This document shows positions 1 through 5,158 of a stretch of 5,972 bases of DNA, one piece after another (positions within the stretch are counted from its first letter, which is position 1; each line of letters opens with the position of its first letter). The position numbers and the translations under genes are program-made. The DNA is from Actinomycetota bacterium (lineage in GTDB: Bacteria; Actinomycetota; Acidimicrobiia; Acidimicrobiales; CADCTF01), in contig JAHWJQ010000134.1 in NCBI GenBank assembly GCA_019348305.1, positions 1 through 5,972 on the forward strand, written 5' to 3'. The notes under the pieces are model-generated. The model was given only the letters and a program-made list of their open reading frames with translations, did not search any database and was not told the DNA's origin.

Positions 1-454
1 TCAGCGGCGTGTCGCCCATCGATCCGGCAAAGAGCGCGTCGCCGAATGTGAAGATGCCACCGTCGGAGGCGACCATGAAGTAGCCGTTCCCGCTGGGGGT
101 GGCGATCGAGTCAAGGACCGGGCCGTTGAGGCGCGTGCCGCCCATGTCCCCGAGGTGCGCGGCGACGCCGTAGGCGAACGCTCGTCCGGAGGTGGTGAAG
201 AGCCAATAGCCGTTCCCGCTGGGATGGGTCGCGAGGCTGGTGACCGACTCACGACGTCCCAGGGCGGGGAGGTCACCGTGGAAGGTGGCGTCGCCGAAGG
301 CGCGCACGGCGCCGGCGGCGTCGGTGGTCCAGTAGCCGGAACCGCTTGGGGTGCGTTCGACGTCCACGGTTTCCCGGTCGGTGGGACCGTTCCCATGCCA
401 CCCCGCGTCCCCGAAGGCGCTGACCGTTCCGTCGGACGTGATCATCCAGTACCC
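1..454 (-). repeat. GYW...FGDA...HG repeats, at least four units, cut by the window edge
   Basis: The repeats begin GYW or GYF at residues 843, 882, 924 and 966, a spacing of 39, 42 and 42. Units read GYWMITSDG...AFGDAGWHGN, GYWTTDAAG...AFGDATFHGD, GYWLFTTSG...AYGVAAHLGD and GYFMVASDG...TFGDALFAGS. The two strands per unit joined by turns suggest a beta-rich, possibly propeller-like domain, which is inference. I associate this repeat with secreted proteins of Acidimicrobiia and relatives. Units 1, 2 and 4 keep FGDA; unit 3 has YGVA and is degenerate. The domain probably continues well beyond the left edge, since such arrays often carry more units than are visible here. Confidence 0.85.
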
Positions 455-2980
455 GGATCGCGCCTCGGCCGGGGCCGGCGCGGGCGAGGGCGGTGCCAGT
501 GGCGAGGTCGTCGTCGTGGTCGCCGGGCGGGTCGTGGTGGCCGTCGACGACGTAGGGCTCGTGGTCGTGGTCGGCGGGCGCGTCGTGGTGGTCGTCGAGG
601 ACGACGTGGTGGTGGACGTGGTGGACGTGGTGGACGTGGTGGACGTGGTGGTGGACGTGGTGGACGTGGTGGTGGACGTGGTGGTGGACGACGTGGTGGT
701 CGACGTGGTGGACGTGGTGGACGTGGTGGTCGAGGTCGAGGTGGTGCTGGAGGTCGTGTTCGTTGGGGCCGATGCGGTGGGCTGGGGCCATACGGTGTCG
801 ATGCGCCATACGGCGGTCGCCAGCGTCGGGCTGACCTTGCCGAAGGCATCGACGGCGTAGGCACGGGCGACGTGGGCGCCGGGGGCGAGGCCGTCGTATC
901 GGAGGAACTCGTCGTTGCAGGGCTCGTAGGGGCCGTCGTCGAGCCGGCAGAACTGTCCGCCGCTGCGGTCGTCGGACTGCAGGTGCCCGACCACGTCGTC
1001 GGCCTCGGTCACCGGCCGGATCAGGGTGAGGCTGATGGCGGGCGGCAGGTTCTCCACCGTGAGCTCGACGGGCGAGCTGATCGTGCGGTTGGAGGCGCGG
1101 TCGAGCGCCGAGACGCGTAGGACGTGGCGGCCGTCGCGGTAGCGGCGGGTGTCGACGGTGGCGGTGTACGGCGACGTCTGATCGGGAGGCGCGGCCCAGC
1201 TCTCGTCGATGGTGAAGCTGACCGCGTCGATGCCGGAGGCGTCGGAGGCGGTGGCGGTGACGCCCAGGGTGCCGCTGACGACGGCGCCGTGGGCGGGTGA
1301 CTGCACGGAGGCCGCAGGCGGTGTCGTATCGCGTGGCCCGTAGCGCCAGCTCAGCCGCAGCGGCCACGACCCGCCGCCGGTGTCGACGGCCATGTGATAG
1401 GTCTCCCCGGCGCGAGCGGTGAACGTCAGTGGAGCGAGCGAGCCCCCACCGGAGTACACCGAGCCCACCGTGGTCAGGGCGTCGACGCGCGAGCCGGTGT
1501 AGGCGCCGAGGGAGAGGTCTCCCTCCGACCCGAGGGTGTCGAACGTGACGGATCCGGAGGTTGGCGCGGTCCAACGCCACCACGAGGACGTACGGGCCGG
1601 TCGGCCACCGTGCGCTGGTTCGCCGGGTTCGGCAGTGGCCGACTCGTTGGATCCGCCGACCGTGCCCAATGGTCCCGAGATGGTCGAGGCCGCGGCGAAG
1701 TGATCGTTGGGGATCGGTGAGGTGACCCAGGACAGGCCGAAGCCGCCCGTCCACTCCTGGGCGCCGTCGAGCGCGATCCGGTACTGCTCGCCGGCCCGGA
1801 CCGGAAAGCTGACGCGCACGCCGGGGCCAGAGAAGTCGTTGCTGCCGCTGACGCGCGACAGTGTGGACATGGAGGTGCCTCGATAGGCACCAGCGATGAA
1901 GCTGGCGTTCGAGACCCACGGGTCGAGAAAGATGCTCAAGGAGAAGCGGCCGTCGCGTGGGGCGGTGTAGGCGAACCAGACGGAGGCTCCCCCGTAGTAG
2001 CCACCGTGAAGCGGTTCCCCGGGCTCGCCCGTCGCCCCGACGTTGCGCTGCCACGTGACGCCGGCCTCGCCAATGGGCGTCGCGTTGGCGATGGCGTCGT
2101 TGGCGGGAGCCGGGCCGCTGTTCCAGACGATCAGGAGGCCGTCGCTCAGCCCGCCCTCGGCGCCGGCCTTGCCGTCGATGCCGAGCAGGTAGGTCTGCCC
2201 AGCGACGGCCTGGAACTCCACGCGGCTTCCGGTCCCGTAGTGGGGCGCGTCGTCGTTCTGGGCGAGCGAGACCAGGTCGGACATCCCTGAGCCGCTGTAG
2301 ACCGCGAGGACGGTGTCGAAGGTGGCCCTCGTCAGGAACACCGCCCGGCCCGAGTGCGGTGCCGTCCAATCGAGCCAGACAGAGCGTGCGGCGGCCGAAC
2401 CGGCCCGCGCCGGCTCGCCCGCTTCGGCTGACGCCCCTGCGTTCGTGCCTCCCCAGATGCCGGACTCGCCGTACAGTGTGACGGCGTCGTCGATGTCGTC
2501 GTTGGCGGGCGGCGCCGCGACCACTAGGCGCCAGTTGAGCCGAACGACCCCCGGCTCGCCGCTATCGAGGCGGAAGGTGTAGCTCGCACCCTGCTGGACC
2601 TCGAGGGCGGTGCGGTCGAGCGTGCTCCCCGACGTGGTGCCCAGCCACCCACCCGGGCCACACGCCGCGTTGTCCGGATGGATGTCCAGCACGCCCGGGG
2701 TAGAGCTACCCGACGTCGACAGCCGCAGCTCTCCCGTCACCGGTGCTCGCCACCGGTACCAGATCGTCCGCACGCCGGAGCGCTGCTCGCACGGACCCCA
2801 CGTCGCACCATCCGTCGAACCGGCGATGGAACCGGACGCGCCGGTCAACGTGATGGCGGCCGCGTAGTCGTCGTTAATCGGTGCGGCGGCCGCCGGCGGC
2901 GCAGTGACGACGACGGCGGCCAGCAGGAGCGCGACGAGGACGATGGACACGAAGGCCTCGTACAGGCGCGCTCTACGCAT
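1..2980 (-). CDS. Large modular secreted surface protein with PxND modules, Ig-like domain, Thr/Ser stalk and GYW/FGDA repeats (3' end outside window)
   Basis: I translated this frame by hand; it is open for 993 codons from the ATG at 2980-2978 and runs off the left edge (the TGA at 1-3 is in another frame). Residues 1-33 are a clear signal peptide: basic start MRRAR, hydrophobic core, Ala-rich end with likely cleavage at AAA-A before P34. Four related modules follow at about 34-156, 157-290, 291-421 and 422-550. Next come an Ig-like domain opening DTTPP (551-643) and a domain with a close Cys pair (C678, C688) followed by GLAPGAH and AYAVDAFGK. A Thr/Ser stalk covers about 741-827, then Pro/Ala, then GYW repeats from 843. 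The role is probably extracellular or cell-wall associated, perhaps adhesion; no enzyme motif is visible. The start is uncertain: AGAGGA abuts the ATG with no spacer, so the in-frame GTG at 3007 or leaderless translation is possible. No sortase motif can be judged because the C-terminus is missing. Confidence 0.9.
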   Translation of the reverse strand, partial: MRRARLYEAFVSIVLVALLLAAVVVTAPPAAAAPINDDYAAAITLTGASGSIAGSTDGATWGPCEQRSGVRTIWYRWRAPVTGELRLSTSGSSTPGVLDIHPDNAACGPGGWLGTTSGSTLDRTALEVQQGASYTFRLDSGEPGVVRLNWRLVVAAPPANDDIDDAVTLYGESGIWGGTNAGASAEAGEPARAGSAAARSVWLDWTAPHSGRAVFLTRATFDTVLAVYSGSGMSDLVSLAQNDDAPHYGTGSRVEFQAVAGQTYLLGIDGKAGAEGGLSDGLLIVWNSGPAPANDAIANATPIGEAGVTWQRNVGATGEPGEPLHGGYYGGASVWFAYTAPRDGRFSLSIFLDPWVSNASFIAGAYRGTSMSTLSRVSGSNDFSGPGVRVSFPVRAGEQYRIALDGAQEWTGGFGLSWVTSPIPNDHFAAASTISGPLGTVGGSNESATAEPGEPAHGGRPARTSSWWRWTAPTSGSVTFDTLGSEGDLSLGAYTGSRVDALTTVGSVYSGGGSLAPLTFTARAGETYHMAVDTGGGSWPLRLSWRYGPRDTTPPAASVQSPAHGAVVSGTLGVTATASDASGIDAVSFTIDESWAAPPDQTSPYTATVDTRRYRDGRHVLRVSALDRASNRTISSPVELTVENLPPAISLTLIRPVTEADDVVGHLQSDDRSGGQFCRLDDGPYEPCNDEFLRYDGLAPGAHVARAYAVDAFGKVSPTLATAVWRIDTVWPQPTASAPTNTTSSTTSTSTTTSTTSTTSTTTSSTTTSTTTSTTSTTTSTTSTTSTTSTTTSSSTTTTTRPPTTTTSPTSSTATTTRPATTTTTSPLAPPSPAPAPAEARSGYWMITSDGTVSAFGDAGWHGNGPTDRETVDVERTPSGSGYWTTDAAGAVRAFGDATFHGDLPALGRRESVTSLATHPSGNGYWLFTTSGRAFAYGVAAHLGDMGGTRLNGPVLDSIATPSGNGYFMVASDGGIFTFGDALFAGSMGDTPL
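500..763 (-). repeat. Tandem 9-bp (TCC-ACC-ACG type) repeat encoding the Thr/Ser-rich stalk
   Basis: On the + strand, 604-735 is a nearly pure array of the unit GTGGACGTG and 3-bp-step variants of it, such as GTGGTGGACGTG. In the minus-strand gene it reads as Ser-Thr-Thr and Thr-Thr-Ser triplets (residues about 741-827), grading into Thr/Pro/Arg (PATTTTT, RPPTTTT) and then Pro/Ala. Such stretches are usually extended, often glycosylated stalks that hold a terminal domain away from the cell surface. All units are multiples of 3 bp, so slippage would change stalk length without breaking the frame. The array also creates long false open frames rich in Arg/Gly or Val/Asp on the other frames. Confidence 0.9.
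1331..2881 (-). repeat. Four tandem ~130-residue PxND beta-sandwich-type modules inside the surface protein
   Basis: Each module opens with P-x-N-D (PINDDYA, PPANDDI, APANDAI, PIPNDHF; Asn at residues 36, 160, 294 and 425). Modules 2-4 then carry a G-E-P motif, and all show an aromatic W-x-x-P core (WYRWRAP, WLDWTAP, WFAYTAP, WWRWTAP). A Y-x-G stretch follows in modules 2-4, and each module ends with an A-G-x-x-Y strand before the next linker. Spacings of 124, 134 and 131 residues fit tandem duplication. This module type occurs in many secreted actinobacterial and planctomycete proteins with a presumed beta-sandwich fold; the ligand is not known to me. Module 1 is the most divergent: it lacks the GEP motif and has CEQRS in that region. 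DNA identity between modules is low, so the duplication is old. Confidence 0.75.
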
Positions 2981-3344
2981 TCCTCTGCACTCTGGCCGGG
3001 TGACCACCGATCACACAACTCAAAGCAGGGCGAGACGAGCACTCCACCCGGTGGGTCCCTGAACGAGGGACATCGACGGCCGGACCAGGCGAACTGCGCA
3101 CCAGGAGGGCGCACGGAACCGGCTTCCGGAACCGCAAGAGCCTCCGCCGTGGCAGAGGCTCAAGGGGCCTCGGGTTTCCCCGAAGGGACCATCATCTCAC
3201 GCCGCACCTATCGCCGCCCGTAGCGCCCGGACGCTCCCGAGTTACGCCGGACCGAACCGGCAGAGAGAATGAACGGGTGCGCTGAACGCAGCATCCACCG
3301 CCACCAGCGGTGCGGTTCCTACGTTCGGTTGAGTCCTTGAGCTC
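2981..3344. other. Non-coding region between the surface gene and the IS110 element
   Basis: No convincing gene is present on either strand; the short open frames here have Arg/Pro/Ser-rich composition and no motif. The region contains the leader of the surface gene. Hairpins seen are 3044-3054 (CCAC/GTGG), 3055-3071 (GTCCCT/AGGGAC with a 5-nt loop, perfect) and a cluster of three at 3114-3186 listed separately. I could not pick a credible -35/-10 pair in this GC-rich stretch. Positions 3187-3322 show nothing I can name. Confidence 0.6.
3114..3186 (-). promoter_or_regulatory. Candidate structured leader RNA of the surface gene (three consecutive stem-loops)
   Basis: Three stem-loops sit side by side about 130-205 nt upstream of the surface-gene ATG. 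Read on the minus strand they are: 3168-3186, a 7-bp stem with one bulge closed by a GAAA tetraloop; 3138-3161, a 10-bp stem (GAGCCTCTGC with GCGGAGGCTC, one U-G pair) with loop CACG; and 3114-3134, CCGG/CCGG and CGG/CCG stems around an internal loop. A GNRA tetraloop occurs only when read on the minus strand, which favours an RNA of the surface-gene transcript. The structure matches no riboswitch class that I can confirm. It could instead be a terminator-like or DNA-level element; no U-tract follows the stems. Confidence 0.35.
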
Positions 3345-3359
3345 GTCTGACTCACGAAC
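3323..3359. repeat. Inverted repeat straddling the left IS junction
   Basis: The arms are GTTCG-GT-TGAGTC (3323-3335) and GACTCACGAAC (3349-3359). They are complementary over 11 bp if the two bases at 3328-3329 are bulged, and they enclose 13 bp. The proposed first base of the IS (3345) lies inside the centre. IS110-type elements often choose palindromic or structured targets, so this may be the original target. Alternatively it is a 5' stem-loop of the bridge RNA, in which case the left end lies at or before 3323. Confidence 0.5.
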
Positions 3360-3505
3360 CGGCTGACGCTCCCCGGAGCTGTCCTCCGAACGATCCGTCG
3401 GCGGGCTCGGGGACGGCACTCACCGGTCGGGTGGGGACTTGTCCAGGTCGTGCTGCAACACGGCCCGGGTCCGCTGGTCACCCTCCCGGCAAGTGCGTGC
3501 CAGCC
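3345..3505 (+). ncRNA. Candidate IS110 bridge RNA (left-end RNA)
   Basis: IS110-group elements transcribe a bridge RNA from the non-coding left end; its loops pair with donor and target DNA and guide the transposase. The region has the right place and length. Visible folds: an outer stem 3359-3367 with 3397-3405 (8 of 9 pairs, one wobble) enclosing a small hairpin at 3368-3379 (GCTC/GAGC). A second domain has GGAC 3435-3438 with GTCC 3469-3472 around a 7-bp stem 3446-3452 with 3459-3465 (loop CTGCAA). The same layout recurs in the downstream copy with different bases, which supports a real RNA. I could not assign target- or donor-guide segments with confidence. The 3' boundary is a guess. Confidence 0.5.
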
Positions 3506-3516
3506 CTTGACCGTTT

Positions 3517-3526
3517 GAGAGGAAGG
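3517..3526 (+). promoter_or_regulatory. Shine-Dalgarno of the transposase gene
   Basis: The purine-rich GAGAGGAAGG lies just before two in-frame ATGs, at 3528 and 3534. AGGA ends 4 bp before the first, which is short. The AGGAAGG core ends 7 bp before the second, which is better spaced. The true start may therefore be Met3 (MTIVER) rather than Met1. Confidence 0.6.
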
Positions 3527-3527
3527 G

Positions 3528-4577
3528 ATGGCTATGACCATCGTAGAGAGGACCCGTCCGGTGACCGGGGGGGTCGACACCCACCTCGACGTCCACGTGG
3601 CCGCCGTCGTCGACCAGGTCGGCGGCGTGCTGGGTGTGGAGTCGTTTCCCACTACTGCGGCCGGCTACCAGCGCTTGGCGTCGTGGCTGGCCTCGTTTGG
3701 GCCGGTGGCGAGTGTGGGTGTGGAAGGCACCGGCTCCTATGGTGCCGGGCTCGCTCGCCACCTGGCGCGGGCCGGCCTCGACGTCGTTGAGGTCGACCGC
3801 CCGAACCGCCAAGCCCGCCGCCGCGCCGGCAAGTCCGACCCTCTCGACGCCGTGTCCGCCGCCCGGGCCGCGTTGTCGGGCTCGGCGACGGGGCTACCCA
3901 AGTCGCGCACGGGCAACGTCGAGGCGATCCGGGTGCTCATGGTCGCTCGCCGCTCAGCCATCGATGAGCGGATCACCACGCTCAACCAGCTCCGCCACAT
4001 CTGCATGACGGCCGAGGAGCCCGTCCGCCAGCGATTCGCAGGCCTCACACCGGCCCAGCTGATCCGGGAGACCGCCGCCCTGCGGCCCCGGAGGACCGAC
4101 CCGGTCCGCCACGCCACGCTGCACGCCATCCGAAGCCTGGGCCAGCGCGCCCGGTTCCTGCAGCTCGAGACACGTGAGCTTGACGCCACCCTCAAGCCGC
4201 TCATCACCGCCACCGCGCCCGGCCTGCTGGGCGTTTTCGGGGTCGGCTTCGAGACGGCGGCGAGGCTCCTGGTCGCGGCCGGGGACAACCCGCAGCGCCT
4301 TCGCTCCGAGGCGGCGTGGGCCCACCTGTGTGGCGTCGCCCCGCTCCCGGCGTCGTCGGGCAAGACGATCCGTCATCGCCTCAACCGCGGCGGTGACCGC
4401 CAAGCCAACAGCGCGCTCTATCGGGTGGTCATCACCCGCATGTCACATCACCAGCCGACGCGGGACTACGTGGCCCGTCGACTGGCCGAGGGCAAGAGCC
4501 TGGGCGAGATCGCCCGAGTCCTCAAGCGCTACGTCGCACGAGAGGTTTACAAGCACCTGCCTCGGCCCGGCGCCTGA
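3528..4577 (+). CDS. IS110-family transposase (DEDD RuvC-like domain plus Transposase_20 domain)
   Basis: This 349-residue protein has the typical IS110 length and both domains. The N-terminal RuvC-like domain carries the DEDD set: D17 in GGVDTHLD, E66 in VEGTGSYG, and D104 and D107 in KSDPLDA. A helical linker spans about 130-225. The C-terminal IS116/IS110/IS902-type domain (about 228-310) contains GVFGVGFETA, LCGVAPLPASSGK and RGGDRQANSALY; the nucleophilic Ser should be S277, or possibly S276, in the SSG motif. It is a bridge-RNA-guided recombinase that moves the element through a circular form without hydrolytic cut-and-paste. There is no frameshift or stop and all key residues are present, so it looks functional. 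Family members of this type act as multimers on donor and target DNA. The start is ambiguous between M1 and M3. The gene ends about 16 bp before the proposed right end. Confidence 0.97.
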   Translation: MAMTIVERTRPVTGGVDTHLDVHVAAVVDQVGGVLGVESFPTTAAGYQRLASWLASFGPVASVGVEGTGSYGAGLARHLARAGLDVVEVDRPNRQARRRAGKSDPLDAVSAARAALSGSATGLPKSRTGNVEAIRVLMVARRSAIDERITTLNQLRHICMTAEEPVRQRFAGLTPAQLIRETAALRPRRTDPVRHATLHAIRSLGQRARFLQLETRELDATLKPLITATAPGLLGVFGVGFETAARLLVAAGDNPQRLRSEAAWAHLCGVAPLPASSGKTIRHRLNRGGDRQANSALYRVVITRMSHHQPTRDYVARRLAEGKSLGEIARVLKRYVAREVYKHLPRPGA

Positions 4578-4593
4578 GCCTCTTCTCTGGTCG

Positions 4594-4750
4594 GTCTGAC
4601 TCTCGAACCGGCAGACGCCCTTCAGGCTGTCCAACGAACGAACTGTCGGCCGACCGGTGCTCGCTTCACCGCGGGAGCGTGACCTAACAGGAGCCTGCCC
4701 TCGGCACCGAGTGGCCTATCTCTGTCTTGTCCGAACGACCCGCGCCCAGC
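4594..4750 (+). ncRNA. Second bridge-RNA-like region, probably relict
   Basis: The predicted folds mirror those of the upstream copy. The outer stem CCGGCAGAC with GTCGGCCGA pairs at 7 of 9 positions; a position mismatched G-G upstream is G-C here. The enclosed hairpin is GCC-CTTCA-GGC where the upstream copy has GCTC-CCCG-GAGC. The second-domain hairpin GCCCTCG-GCAC-CGAGTGGC (4697-4715) is fully paired with one bulged T. Without its own transposase it may be inert, or it could interact with the transposase of the intact neighbour. Whether it is transcribed cannot be seen. Confidence 0.4.
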
Positions 4751-4800
4751 ACCTTGACAGACACAGGAGCATCGCTAGGGACGCCACGCTCTGGTCCCCG
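4594..4800 (+). mobile_element. Remnant left end of a second, related IS110 element
   Basis: The first 57 bp (4594-4650) match 3345-3402 at 46 of 58 aligned positions by my hand count. Later landmarks stay in register: an internal hairpin at offset 103 (101 in the upstream copy), CAGCACCTTGAC at offset 153 (CAGCCCTTGAC at 156), then a purine-rich ACAGGAGC and ATCGCTAGG where the upstream copy has the start ATGGCTATG. The middle is only weakly similar. No transposase protein can be read after it, and by 4868 minus-strand relaxase sequence starts, so this copy is 5'-only. It belongs to a diverged relative rather than a recent duplicate. The end coordinate is approximate. Confidence 0.65.
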
Positions 4801-4867
4801 CCGACCGACGGGAGTGAGCACCGGCTTGGTCCAGGACTGACCGGCGACAGGGACGCTCGCTCAACCT

Positions 4868-5158
4868 CTACCAACTTGCGCCTGATGACTCCGCACTTGG
4901 GGTCCCAAACGACTGCCCCCGTTCCCGGCGTGTTAGCAGGTCGACGGCAGCGCGATCCCATCGGGCGCCGGCATGGGCGGACGGTGGTCGTTCGCCGAGC
5001 ACACTCAGCACGCGCTCGTCAGGCCGCGATCGCACCTCGTGCTCGAACTGTTCAAGACGGTTGGAGATGGCCCGCCTGACTGCCGCCCGCCTTCCCAGGT
5101 CGTCCTCGTGCTCGCGAAGCCACTCCCCGACGCCGCTCGTGGGCCTCCTTGAGCCGGC
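4868..5158 (-). pseudogene. C-terminal tail of the MobF-type relaxase, separated by a stop codon
   Basis: After the TGA at 5161-5159 the same frame stays open for 96 codons to a TAG at 4870-4868. It includes EWLREHEDDLGRRAAV, RLEQFEHEVRSRPDER and VLSVLGERPPSAHAG followed by ARWDRAA. The pattern LGxRP...W-x-R-A-A is what I know from the extreme C-terminus of actinobacterial MobF/TraA-type relaxase-helicases, so this is genuine relaxase sequence and not chance. The first ~12 codons after the TGA read poorly in this frame, while the +1 frame reads SRLKEAHERRR. Two small compensating indels near 5160 and 5125 would therefore explain the stop better than one point change. A sequencing error is also possible. 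Confidence 0.6.

Larger units (their letters stand above)
3345..4593 (+). mobile_element. IS110-family insertion sequence, about 1.25 kb, intact transposase
   Basis: The transposase identifies the family without doubt. The ends are inferred: identity between the upstream copy (from 3345) and the downstream copy (from 4594) begins abruptly at GTCTGACTC in both, so one element repeat unit would be 3345-4593. This leaves a left non-coding end of 183 bp and a right end of only about 16 bp after the stop codon, the arrangement expected of the IS110 group, whose bridge RNA comes from the left end. There are no terminal inverted repeats and no obvious target duplication, as expected for the family. 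Exact ends could be off by several bases. A different reading places them at the 12-bp matches at 3253 and 4604. Confidence 0.75.
4578..4867. other. Non-coding stretch between transposase and relaxase remnant
   Basis: This covers the short right end of the intact IS110 (4578-4593), the relict second left end (4594 to about 4800), and about 65 bp (4801-4867) in which I recognise nothing. A weak match to the first codons of the transposase (GACCG at 4803, in register with 3563) may be residual homology or chance. Confidence 0.6.

Noticed and set aside
1..3. TGA on the minus strand at the window edge as the end of the surface gene
   Set aside because: It is not in the frame of the surface protein, whose last full codon is at 4-2; the gene continues out of the window.
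604..735. Short-unit repeat array as a CRISPR
   Set aside because: Units are 9 bp with no spacers and lie inside a coding frame.
155..1120. Plus-strand open frame with an Arg/Gly-rich RGG-like stretch resembling an RNA-binding protein
   Set aside because: The RGG look comes from reading the 9-bp Thr/Ser repeat in another frame; no conserved sequence lies on either side.
273..2369. Long minus-strand open frame of about 698 codons
   Set aside because: It is a shadow frame of the surface gene, very rich in Arg/His with no domains; the true frame shows a signal peptide and repeated modules.
3105..3190. Plus-strand resemblance to the c-di-GMP-I (GEMM) riboswitch (GGAACCGCAAGAGCC, then CGGGTTTCCCCGA)
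   Set aside because: The conserved GGCAAACC segment and GNRA-capped helix are missing on that strand, and the strand points away from the surface gene.
3737..4403. Two minus-strand open frames inside the transposase
   Set aside because: They are opposite-strand shadows of a clear IS110 transposase.
3253..4615. Exact 12-bp match CGAACCGGCAGA at 3253-3264 and 4604-4615 as a target duplication or true IS ends
   Set aside because: One such match is about what chance gives in a window this size and GC, and IS110 elements do not usually make such duplications; kept only as an alternative for the ends.
4964..5000. GGCGCCGGC...TCGTTCGCC in register with transposase sequence at 3726, as more relict transposase
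   Set aside because: The stretch is better explained as coding for the relaxase tail (SAHAGARWDRAA) on the minus strand.
4657..5079. Plus-strand open frame downstream of the IS
   Set aside because: Composition is Arg-rich without motifs, and it overlaps the relict left end and the antisense relaxase tail.
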